From positions 1 through 24,587 of the forward strand of contig JAFAGA010000040.1 of NCBI GenBank assembly GCA_023423045.1: a stretch of 24,587 nt of DNA. Reading direction: 5' to 3'. Source of the DNA: Bacillota bacterium (GTDB lineage Bacteria; Bacillota; Clostridia; Lachnospirales; Lachnospiraceae). Made by a program: the position numbers and the translations under genes. The notes under the pieces were generated by a model, which was not told the DNA's origin, ran no database searches, and saw only the letters and a list, made by a program, of their open reading frames with translations. Within the stretch, counting starts at the first letter, position 1, and each line of letters begins with the position of its first letter. Of the stretch, positions 7,475-14,835 are shown piece after piece.

Positions 7475-8287
7475 TTGTTTAATGAGAAATCAATTATTTC
7501 AAAATGGCTGACCGAAATGTATGACAGGGATACACTGGAAACCGATGATGTTGAATTTTTATTGTCAGTGATAGGCCCGGCACCAAAGCGTATTCTTGAG
7601 ATTGCCTGCGGAAGCGGCCGTATTCTCGTTCCTTTGGCAAAGGCAGGACACACTGTTACCGGATTGGATTTTGACGAATACATGCTGAACAGGATAGAAG
7701 ACAAATCCAGAGGTATGAATAATATCAGCTGGCGTAAGGCTGATGCGATTGCTGACGACTGGGGCAGCGATTTCAATTTTGTAGTAATTGCAGGAAACTT
7801 CCTGTTCAATATTATTTCAGATATGGATTATGAAAAAGCACAGCGGCTGCTTATTGAAAAAGCTGCTAAAGCACTGGTTCCGGGCGGCAGCATCTACATT
7901 GATTACGGATACACCTTGTGTCCGGAAAACTGGTTTGGTAATCAGGAGGAACGTGTGATCTGGCAGGGAACCGACAGCAGCGGAAATACGGGAAGAATGT
8001 CAATCACCGACAGCTCCTTCAATAAAGAAACCGGATTTACCAACTCCCTCAGGAAATTTGAACTGACATGCTCCGGCGGAGAAATCATCCGGCAGGATAT
8101 CCCTTCCTCAAAGCATTTTGCCACTCTCACGCAAATACATGATTGGCTATCCTCTTCCGGCTTCACCGTTGAAGAAGAGTATGGGGATTATAGCCGTAAT
8201 CCCATCAGTGAAGCCACAAGCAGAGCGATCATCCGAGCCAGTTTCGATCCGTTTCACCAAATCAACAGAGAAGCACTTCCTGTATAA
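7475..8287 (+). CDS. Class I SAM-dependent methyltransferase
   Basis: A soluble protein of about 270 aa with a Rossmann-fold methyltransferase domain. Motif I is LEIACGSGR, followed by a beta2 acidic end GLDFDEYML, the usual AdoMet ribose contact. A NFVVIAGNFLFNI segment corresponds to motif IV and LVPGGSIYIDYG to motif V/VI. The substrate cannot be told from the sequence. Start choice: an ATG at 7460 has no ribosome site, whereas GGAGG at 7462-7466 is ideally spaced for TTG at 7475, so I prefer the TTG. Use of the ATG would add five residues. The gene has its own promoter at 7318-7346 and a strong terminator at 8305-8344, so it is monocistronic apart from the possible leader ORF. Confidence 0.85.
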   Translation: MFNEKSIISKWLTEMYDRDTLETDDVEFLLSVIGPAPKRILEIACGSGRILVPLAKAGHTVTGLDFDEYMLNRIEDKSRGMNNISWRKADAIADDWGSDFNFVVIAGNFLFNIISDMDYEKAQRLLIEKAAKALVPGGSIYIDYGYTLCPENWFGNQEERVIWQGTDSSGNTGRMSITDSSFNKETGFTNSLRKFELTCSGGEIIRQDIPSSKHFATLTQIHDWLSSSGFTVEEEYGDYSRNPISEATSRAIIRASFDPFHQINREALPV

Positions 8288-8304
8288 AGGATATTATAGC
8301 AAAA

Positions 8305-8344
8305 TACACCCCTGACATCAGGTATTGTTAATGTCAGGGGTGTA
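8305..8344. terminator. Bidirectional terminator between convergent genes
   Basis: TACACCCCTGACAT (8305-8318) and ATGTCAGGGGTGTA (8331-8344) form a perfect 14-bp stem with a 12-nt loop. CTTTTA follows on the plus strand and TTTTGC on the minus strand. It would stop both the methyltransferase and the convergent purine permease transcripts. Confidence 0.88.
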
Positions 8345-8406
8345 CTTTTACTCATAGGGTAGTTTTAATATGTATATTATATCCAATTACGTTTTAGGAA
8401 ACCTTC

Positions 8407-9765
8407 TTATAAAAATGCCATAATAACAAAGTTCGCAATAAATAATACGGAAGCGACCCATACTACAGGACTGATTTCCTTTACCTTTCCTTTAACCAGC
8501 TTCGTAATTACATAGAAGATAAAGCCTGCAGCGATACCGTATGAAATACTGTAGCAGAAGGCCATGAAGATTGCGGCGAAAAATGCCGGAATTGCTTCTT
8601 CAAGATCTTCCCAATTAATCTCCTTAAAGGAGGAGAGCATCAGAATACCAACTGCAATCAATGCAGGAGCTGTCGCTGCAGAGGGAACAATTCCTACTAC
8701 CGGCGCAAATATAATGCTAACCAGGAACATAGCAGCTGTTACAACAGAAGCCAGACCGGTACGTCCGCCAGCTTCGATACCGGCAGCGCTCTCAACGAAA
8801 GTGGTAGTATTGGAAGTACCCAGAATGGCACCAACACTGGTTGCAATAGAGTCTGCAAATAAAGCCTTGTCCATCTTGGATTTGAAGCCTGAGCCGCTCT
8901 GAAGAGCTTTCTCATCTGATGTATCAAAGATACCGCTCTTCTTTCCTGTTCCGATAAAAGTACCAATGGTGTCAAAGGTATCAGATAAGCTGAAGGCAAA
9001 GATAGTCATAAGAACGGAGGGAATCTTAGAGGCATCCGCAAATAATGACTGGATTCCATCTTTTCCAAAAGCAGCAAAGACTGTAGTTCCAAGGTCTGAA
9101 AAAGCATCTGACAGTCCGGCAGTGGCAGCAAAATCAAGCTTAGTAACTCCCACAGGGATACCGATGATGGTTGTAACCAGAATACCGATAATAATTGCTC
9201 CCTTTACCTTTAAGAGAAGGAGAGCCAGAATAATAACCGTACCAACTATCGTAATGATAAGAGCCGGTTTATTAAAATTGGCAAGTGCAGGAACCGCACC
9301 AAATTCAATAATACCTACATTCAATAGACCGATATAAGCGATAAAGACGCCGATACCACCGCCGATGGCACTTTGTAAGCCGGCAGGAATGGCCTTAATG
9401 ATCAGCTTACGGATCTTGGTAACCGTAATGATAATATTGATAATACCGCAAAGAAATACCATTGCCAGCGCCTGCTGCCAGGTGAAACCCAGACCAAAGC
9501 ATACCGTATAGGTAAAGAACGCATTCAGTCCCATTCCCGGAGCCTGAGCATAAGGCACATTGGCAAACAAGGCCATTACCAAAGTTCCTGCAACCGATGC
9601 AAAAATCGTTGCCAGGAACACTGCCCCGTAAGGAATCCCCGTTTCTGACAAAATAAGGGGATTAACAATGATGATGTAAGCCATTGCAAAGAATGTGGTA
9701 ATACCCGCTATGACTTCTGTGGAAACATTCGTTCCGTTTTCCTTAAGCTTGAAAAACTTTTCCAT
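8407..9765 (-). CDS. AzgA/PbuG-type purine (guanine/hypoxanthine/adenine) permease
   Basis: A 452-aa permease of the AzgA branch of the NCS2 superfamily, which imports adenine, guanine or hypoxanthine. The N-terminus FFKLKENGTNVSTEVIAGIT is typical of PbuG/PbuO/AzgA proteins. Other family strings are AQAPGMGLNAFFTYTV, the FAFSLSDTFDTIGTFIGTG block and LGTSNTTTFVESAAGIEAGG, which form the substrate site. About 12-14 helices are apparent. I chose the ATG at 9765 because AAGGAGAG sits about 6 nt upstream; an upstream in-frame ATG at 9864 overlaps the promoter. The exact purine preference is not visible. It is convergent with the methyltransferase and unrelated in branch to the permease at 5785-7158. 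Confidence 0.92.
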   Translation of the reverse strand: MEKFFKLKENGTNVSTEVIAGITTFFAMAYIIIVNPLILSETGIPYGAVFLATIFASVAGTLVMALFANVPYAQAPGMGLNAFFTYTVCFGLGFTWQQALAMVFLCGIINIIITVTKIRKLIIKAIPAGLQSAIGGGIGVFIAYIGLLNVGIIEFGAVPALANFNKPALIITIVGTVIILALLLLKVKGAIIIGILVTTIIGIPVGVTKLDFAATAGLSDAFSDLGTTVFAAFGKDGIQSLFADASKIPSVLMTIFAFSLSDTFDTIGTFIGTGKKSGIFDTSDEKALQSGSGFKSKMDKALFADSIATSVGAILGTSNTTTFVESAAGIEAGGRTGLASVVTAAMFLVSIIFAPVVGIVPSAATAPALIAVGILMLSSFKEINWEDLEEAIPAFFAAIFMAFCYSISYGIAAGFIFYVITKLVKGKVKEISPVVWVASVLFIANFVIMAFL

Positions 9766-9823
9766 AAAAACTCTCCTTTTTATTTTTTTTATAAAAAGAG
9801 CAGTCATAGAATAAGACTCCCCT

Positions 9824-9852
9824 ATTATACCCTTGACCGGAATACATGTCCA
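9824..9852 (-). promoter_or_regulatory. Promoter of the purine permease gene
   Basis: On the minus strand TGGACA (9852-9847), a 17-nt spacer and TATAAT (9829-9824) form a strong sigma-A promoter. The leader is short and carries an imperfect GGGGAGTC/GACTGCTC stem followed by TTTTT (about 9820-9789). Confidence 0.75.
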
Positions 9853-9867
9853 CTCCCAAAGCAAAAT

Positions 9868-9923
9868 GAAAGGGTTCTGTATAATAAAATAATAACCCGC
9901 TTTTACTAAAACAAAACCCTTTC
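9868..9923 (-). other. Inverted repeats upstream of the purine permease promoter
   Basis: GAAAGGGTT (9868-9876) pairs perfectly with AACCCTTTC (9915-9923). A second AACCC at about 9893-9897 can compete for GGGTT at 9872-9876. A TATAAT-like box lies just upstream at about 9926-9933 on the minus strand, so this may be an attenuator-like leader from a second promoter, or an operator. It does not match a purine riboswitch. Confidence 0.4.
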
Positions 9924-10019
9924 TAATTATATCATAGTTTTCTTATGAATTACACAGCAAAAATAATAAAATATAACAATTTTTCATCCATATTTTCTTG
10001 TGCAATCAGACTTTGTTTT

Positions 10020-12110
10020 TTAATTTGCTTCCGCTTCTTCTTCCTTGGCGTTCTCCTCCATTACCTTCTGCTGTACATCGGAAGGTGCCTGCTCATAACG
10101 GCTGAATTCATAGGAGAAGTCACCGCTGCCCCCTGTCATGGAACGAAGATCCGTAGAGTATCCATAAAGCTCGGACATCGGAATATCTGCAACAATTTCC
10201 TGCTTTCCTCCGGTGATCGGATTCATACCCAGTACTCTGCCGCGGCGCTTGTTCAAATCGCCCATGATATCACCGGTATACTTATCCGGCACCACCACCT
10301 TCAGAGCGGCAATCGGCTCCAGCAATACCGGAGACGCATCCATGAAGCCCTGCTTGAAGGCCTGAATGGTAGCCATCTTAAAGGCCATTTCGGAGGAATC
10401 CACCGGATGGTAGGAACCATCCACCAGCGTAGCCTTGAGGCCGACTACGGGATATCCAGCTACCGGTCCTTTCACAACACACTCTGCGATTCCCTTTTCC
10501 ACCGCAGGGAAATAGTTCTTCGGTACGGAGCCGCCAAATACCTTCTCTTCGAATACATAAGGCGTCTCCATATCACCGGAGGGCTCAAATTCAATATGAA
10601 CATCACCATACTGCCCGTGACCTCCGGACTGCTTCTTATATTTACCCTGAACCCGGACCTTCTTGCGAAGAGTTTCCCGGAAAGGAACTCTGGGCTTCAT
10701 AACCTCGATCTCAACCTTATACTTGGTTAACAGCTTGTTCACAACCACATCCAGCTGCTGGTCACCGATACCATACAGAAGGGTCTGCCTGTTTTCCTTA
10801 TCATTCACCATCTTCAGGGTCAGGTCCTCGTCCATTAATTTCTGAAGAGCCTGGGACACCTTATCGTCATCGCCCTTATTCTTGGTCTTGAAGCGCTGGT
10901 AGGTGTATGGTGTGGGAACCTCAATTCGGTCATATACAACCGGCACCGCCTTGGTAGACAGGGTATCTCCGGTCACTGTCTCGGACAATTTGCCCAGGGC
11001 ACCGATATCTCCTGCATGAAGCTCTTCCACTTCAATCTGCTCCTTGCCGCGAAGCATATAGATGCGGCTTATCTTCTCTTCCGCTTCCTTATCGGCATTA
11101 TATACGGCAATATCTGATTTTAACACACCGGAGCATACCTTAAATAGAGAGAACTTACCGATAAAGGGATCGGCAATCGTCTTAAATACCCGTGCGGAGA
11201 AAGGTTTCTTCTCATCATAATCAGCCTCAAAAGCCTCTCCTGTCTTGGTATTCTTACCGCTTATACGCATTCTGCACGGATCCGGGAAGTACTTCTCAAT
11301 TGCCTGCAATAACATTGTGGTTCCCTGCGCATTAACGCCGGAGCCCATCATTACGGGAACTACACTACCATCTATTACATTATTTCGAAGAGCAGAAGAG
11401 ATTTCATCTTGAGTGAACTCCTCACCTGCGAAATATTTTTCCATCAATTCATCGCTGGTCTCAGCCACTGCATCCAATAATACCTCTCTGAACTTCGAAA
11501 GATTTTCCTGGCTATAATCAGGGATCTCACACTCAACATAGTTGCTGGCATTGGTAAATCTTCTTCCGGCCATCTTAACCACATTAACAAATCCCACAAA
11601 CTTCTCATTTTCTCTAATCGGAATATGAAACGGAGCTATTTTTTTACCGTAGAGCTCAGTCAACCTCTCTACCACTTCACGATAACTTGCATTATCATCA
11701 TCCATATCGGTTACAAAGAAAATTCTGGGCAGGCTATATTTCTCACAGAGGTCCCATGCCTTCATTGTGCCAACCTCAACTCCCGCCTTCGCTGAAACGA
11801 CAATCACAGCCGCATCCGCTGCCTGTAAGGCTCCATAAGCCTCACCTACAAAATCAAAGTATCCCGGTGTATCCAAAAAATTAACCTTAATATCCTCGAA
11901 TAATATTGGCACTACCGACGTATTGACAGAAAAAAGCCTCTTCTGCTCTTCCTTATCATAGTCACTAATTGTGTTTCCCTCTTCCACTTTTCCCTGACGT
12001 TTGAGTATTCCTGTTGTGTACGCTATGGCTTCGACTAAAGTAGTCTTGCCACAGCCACCGTGGCCTAACAAAACAACATTGCGAATCTTTTCCGAAGTGT
12101 AAACATTCAT
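10020..12110 (-). CDS. EF-G paralogue (FusA2-like translational GTPase)
   Basis: A 696-aa protein with the complete five-domain EF-G architecture. The GTPase domain is at the N-terminus. Domain IV starts near QSGGHGQYGDVHIEFEP, and domain V has GDIMGDLNKRRGRVLGM. GTPase motifs deviate from canonical EF-G: G1 is GHGGCGKTT (16-24) instead of AHxDAGKTT, G3 is DTPGY (80-84) where the catalytic His would be, and G4 is TDMD (134-137) instead of NKxD. These changes resemble the FusA2/EF-G2 side branch, so it is probably not the main translocase. A role in ribosome handling under particular conditions is inference. The start at 12110 follows GGAGG at 6-8 nt; an in-frame ATG 51 nt upstream lacks such a site. 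The gene is monocistronic with its own promoter. Confidence 0.9.
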   Translation of the reverse strand: MNVYTSEKIRNVVLLGHGGCGKTTLVEAIAYTTGILKRQGKVEEGNTISDYDKEEQKRLFSVNTSVVPILFEDIKVNFLDTPGYFDFVGEAYGALQAADAAVIVVSAKAGVEVGTMKAWDLCEKYSLPRIFFVTDMDDDNASYREVVERLTELYGKKIAPFHIPIRENEKFVGFVNVVKMAGRRFTNASNYVECEIPDYSQENLSKFREVLLDAVAETSDELMEKYFAGEEFTQDEISSALRNNVIDGSVVPVMMGSGVNAQGTTMLLQAIEKYFPDPCRMRISGKNTKTGEAFEADYDEKKPFSARVFKTIADPFIGKFSLFKVCSGVLKSDIAVYNADKEAEEKISRIYMLRGKEQIEVEELHAGDIGALGKLSETVTGDTLSTKAVPVVYDRIEVPTPYTYQRFKTKNKGDDDKVSQALQKLMDEDLTLKMVNDKENRQTLLYGIGDQQLDVVVNKLLTKYKVEIEVMKPRVPFRETLRKKVRVQGKYKKQSGGHGQYGDVHIEFEPSGDMETPYVFEEKVFGGSVPKNYFPAVEKGIAECVVKGPVAGYPVVGLKATLVDGSYHPVDSSEMAFKMATIQAFKQGFMDASPVLLEPIAALKVVVPDKYTGDIMGDLNKRRGRVLGMNPITGGKQEIVADIPMSELYGYSTDLRSMTGGSGDFSYEFSRYEQAPSDVQQKVMEENAKEEEAEAN

Positions 12111-12162
12111 TCTGATTTCCTCCAATACGCTTTTAGTAAGTAGCAGGGTCAATTCTATCACA

Positions 12163-12180
12163 TCATCATTCCGGTGATGA
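12163..12180 (-). other. Small hairpin in the EF-G paralogue leader
   Basis: TCATCA (12163-12168) and TGATGA (12175-12180) form a perfect stem around a 6-nt loop, within the roughly 145-nt leader between the predicted start site and the EF-G-like ATG. Its role is unknown. Confidence 0.4.
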
Positions 12181-12260
12181 ACTTGGCAGAAAACATGCTA
12201 AGTAATGGAAAGAGCACGGCATGGGAATGGTCTGTGATACCCATAGATACCTCTTAGTAT

Positions 12261-12289
12261 ATTTTACTAGACAGGCTTAACTTTTACAA
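12261..12289 (-). promoter_or_regulatory. Promoter of the EF-G paralogue
   Basis: On the minus strand TTGTAA (12289-12284), a 17-nt spacer and TAAAAT (12266-12261) give a plausible sigma-A promoter. It leaves a leader of about 145 nt before the start codon at 12110. Confidence 0.6.
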
Positions 12290-12362
12290 TAGTTTTATGC
12301 TATAATTAACAAAAGTTCTTTCTTTTCAACTTTAAACCGTAACGCTTTAAAGCATCAGAGTA

Positions 12363-12391
12363 TTGACATCGCAAAAATTACAGCGTATAAT
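12363..12391 (+). promoter_or_regulatory. Consensus promoter of the aro/tyrA operon
   Basis: TTGACA (12363-12368), exactly 17 nt, then TATAAT (12386-12391): both hexamers are perfect. Transcription would start near 12398, about 105 nt before the DAHP synthase ATG. A second, weaker TATAAT box (near 12301-12306) lies upstream. Confidence 0.88.
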
Positions 12392-12436
12392 GGCAAACAG
12401 CAATAAAGGGCAAGTTTCTTTTGCCTTATATTTTAT

Positions 12437-12469
12437 AACGAGCGGAGCTCTTTGCCAGCCGCTCTTATG
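12437..12469 (+). repeat. 33-bp hairpin element, copy 1 (aro leader)
   Basis: The element starts AACGAGCGG and ends GCCGCTCTTATG. Its stem is GAGCGG (12440-12445) with CCGCTC (12459-12464). It matches the copy at 19043-19075 at 27 of 33 ungapped positions. It lies in the transcribed leader of the aro operon, between the promoter and the ribosome site. Confidence 0.7.
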
Positions 12470-12502
12470 CTTTAACAGAACGTTGGAAAGGATGAAAATA
12501 CT

Positions 12503-13534
12503 ATGATTATTGTAATGAAGCCGCGGGCTAAGAATGAGTCGATAGAGCGTATTAAAAACCTGATTGAGTCGAAGGGATTGGATGCTCACATCTCCGCAGG
12601 ACGGGAGGTCACCATCATCGGTGTTGTGGGTGACAAATCCAGACTGGGAGATCAAAATCTTGAGATCTATGAGGATGTTGATAAAATTGTAGCAGTGACG
12701 GAAAGCTATAAGCTGGCCAACCGGAAGTTCCATCCCGAGCCCTCCCGGGTGAAGGTCGGCAATGTTGTAATCGGCGGCACTGATCTGGTGATCATGTCCG
12801 GTCCCTGTGCTGTGGAAAGCCGGGAGCAGTTGATACAGACCGCACATGCAATTAAGAAGGCAGGTGCACAGATACTCCGGGGGGGTGCCTACAAGCCCCG
12901 TACCTCGCCCTATGCATTCCAGGGGCTGGAGGAGGAAGGCCTTCAATATATGAAGGAAGCCAGGGAGGCAACCGGCCTTCCCGTCATATGTGAGGTAACC
13001 AGTTTGAATGCCATCGAGGCAGCTGTAAAATATGTGGATATGCTGCAGATCGGAGCCAGAAACATGCAGAATTTCTACTTATTAAAGGAAGCCGGTAAAT
13101 CCGGACTTCCCGTTCTGCTTAAAAGAGGACTTTCGGCAACCATAGATGAATGGCTGAATGCTTCCGAATACATCATTGCGGAGGGCAACCCCAATGTGGT
13201 ATTATGTGAACGCGGTATCCGAACCTTTGAGACAGCGACCCGCAACACCCTGGATATCAGTGCCGTTCCCGTCATCAAGGAGAAAAGCCATCTTCCCATT
13301 ATCGTGGATCCGAGCCATGCAACCGGCGTAAGAGCTTATGTGAAGCCCCTTGCCATGAGTGCTGTTGCAGCAGGTGCAGACGGCCTTATGATTGAGACTC
13401 ATCCAAATCCGTCCTGCGCGCTGTCGGACGGTCCCCAATCCCTCACCTTTGAGCAATTTGAAGATTTGACCAGGGATTTAAGACCCCTGGCTGCGCTTAT
13501 GGGCAAAGAGCTTTGCCCGCTGATGAGTAATTAA
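12503..13534 (+). CDS. aroF: 3-deoxy-7-phosphoheptulonate (DAHP) synthase
   Basis: A 343-aa cytoplasmic enzyme condensing phosphoenolpyruvate and erythrose 4-phosphate, the first step of the shikimate pathway. It is the Thermotoga-type form: residues 1-70 make a ferredoxin-like regulatory domain (begins MIIVMKP), followed by the TIM barrel. Barrel motifs include MSGPCAVES (about 94-102), RGGAYKPRTSPYAFQG, QIGARNMQNFYLL, LLKRGL, and PIIVDPSHATG, which provide metal and phosphate ligands. The N-terminal domain usually confers feedback inhibition by aromatic amino acids, probably tyrosine here given the neighbours. The ATG follows GGAAAGG by about 11 nt. It is the first gene of a DAHP synthase - tyrA - aroA cluster, 26 bp before tyrA. 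The aroF symbol follows the common annotation of this type. Confidence 0.95.
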   Translation: MIIVMKPRAKNESIERIKNLIESKGLDAHISAGREVTIIGVVGDKSRLGDQNLEIYEDVDKIVAVTESYKLANRKFHPEPSRVKVGNVVIGGTDLVIMSGPCAVESREQLIQTAHAIKKAGAQILRGGAYKPRTSPYAFQGLEEEGLQYMKEAREATGLPVICEVTSLNAIEAAVKYVDMLQIGARNMQNFYLLKEAGKSGLPVLLKRGLSATIDEWLNASEYIIAEGNPNVVLCERGIRTFETATRNTLDISAVPVIKEKSHLPIIVDPSHATGVRAYVKPLAMSAVAAGADGLMIETHPNPSCALSDGPQSLTFEQFEDLTRDLRPLAALMGKELCPLMSN

Positions 13535-13560
13535 TACCTTATATAAAACAGGAGGTTCCT

Positions 13561-14721
13561 ATGAGTGATATTGAAAGTGATTTTGAAAATATTTCTGAGA
13601 ACACGCAAAAAGACGGCTTTAACATTGGATTTATCGGATTTGGTTTGATTGGCGGCTCCATTGCCCGCGCATTGAAAAAAATCAACCCGGACTATTATCT
13701 TGTAGCCTATGATTATCATGGAAACAGGACCAATGCCGATTTGCAGGCTGCTCTTGGCGACCAGGTCCTTAATCAGGTCACCTCCTCTATGGAAGAATAT
13801 TTCCCGAATTGTGATCTCATATTCCTCTGTGCACCGGTCCTGTCCAATATCGAATATCTGTCACAGCTGAAGCCGCTTCTAAAACCCGGCTGTATTCTGA
13901 CAGATGTGGGCAGTGTCAAGAGCAACATCCATGAAGCGGTAAAGGCCCTCGATCTGGAGGATTGCTTTATCGGAGGGCATCCGATGACCGGTTCGGAAAA
14001 GACCGGCTATCGCAGTTCCTATGCTCTCCTGCTGGAAAATGCCTACTATATCCTCACCCCCACCTCCAAGACCCCCGAGAAGCTTCTTGGGACCCTGTAC
14101 CGGCTGGTACAGGGAATGGGCTCCATTCCGGTTATTCTGGATGCGGAGGAGCATGACAAGATCACTGCGGCCATCAGCCATGTTCCCCATATCATCGCCG
14201 CCCAGCTTGTGAATCTGGTGCGGGAATCAGATGATGAGGCAGAAAAGATGCGATCCCTTGCCGCAGGAGGCTTTAAGGATATCACCCGGATCGCCTCCTC
14301 CTCTCCTGTCATGTGGCTGAATATCTGCATGACCAACACGCGGGAGATCAAGGCCTGCCTTGATCGCTATATTGCCTCCCTTCAAACCGCCTCCGAGGCT
14401 CTCGCTTCTTCCGATGGGGATTATCTGTATCAGATGTTTGATACTGCCGGCGAATACCGCAGCTCCATCCCGAACAAATCCGTCGGCCTCATGAGAAAGC
14501 AGTTTGAAATATACCTGGATATTGTTGATGAAGCAGGTGCCATTGCTACCATCGCCACTCTTCTGGCCAGCAATCAGATTAGTATTAAGAACATCGGAAT
14601 TATCCATAACCGGGAATTTGAAGAAGGTGTCCTACGGATTGAATTCTATGACCAACAGGCACAGGAAAAGGCCAGCACCATGCTGACAAGATACAATTAT
14701 CGCATCTACGAGCGCAACTAA
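13561..14721 (+). CDS. tyrA: Prephenate dehydrogenase
   Basis: A 386-aa NAD(P)-dependent enzyme that oxidatively decarboxylates prephenate to 4-hydroxyphenylpyruvate, the committed step to tyrosine. The N-terminal Rossmann domain shows GFGLIGGSIARAL (about 25-37). The catalytic His is in the FIGGHPMTGSEKTGY block (about 137-151), and SHVPH (about 208-212) belongs to the helical dimerisation domain. A C-terminal ACT domain (about 315-386) begins DEAGAIATIATLLAS and is the likely tyrosine-sensing regulatory part. No chorismate mutase domain is fused. An AGGAGG ribosome site is ideally spaced, and the gene follows DAHP synthase by 26 bp, so the two are co-transcribed. The first 20 residues are an acidic extension without family match. 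Confidence 0.95.
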   Translation: MSDIESDFENISENTQKDGFNIGFIGFGLIGGSIARALKKINPDYYLVAYDYHGNRTNADLQAALGDQVLNQVTSSMEEYFPNCDLIFLCAPVLSNIEYLSQLKPLLKPGCILTDVGSVKSNIHEAVKALDLEDCFIGGHPMTGSEKTGYRSSYALLLENAYYILTPTSKTPEKLLGTLYRLVQGMGSIPVILDAEEHDKITAAISHVPHIIAAQLVNLVRESDDEAEKMRSLAAGGFKDITRIASSSPVMWLNICMTNTREIKACLDRYIASLQTASEALASSDGDYLYQMFDTAGEYRSSIPNKSVGLMRKQFEIYLDIVDEAGAIATIATLLASNQISIKNIGIIHNREFEEGVLRIEFYDQQAQEKASTMLTRYNYRIYERN

Positions 14722-14835
14722 CTCTTATGGATCGTCTATCATACACATATCGTTTACTTAACCTGTACTTTAACGATTTATACTATATTTGTCTCTGGGA
14801 ACACATAGAAAAGATTTGATTAAGGAGAACAAGCC

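Noticed and set aside
9945..10730. 261-codon plus-strand ORF
   Set aside because: It is antisense to the 3' end of the EF-G-like gene, with His/Arg-rich low-complexity composition typical of a shadow frame.
12492..12506. Four-codon ORF overlapping the DAHP synthase ATG
   Set aside because: The GGAAAGG site touches its ATG with no spacing, so initiation there is unlikely.
12347..12946. 199-codon minus-strand ORF over the aro promoter and DAHP synthase
   Set aside because: It crosses a perfect promoter and the well-supported DAHP synthase start, and has no recognisable domain.
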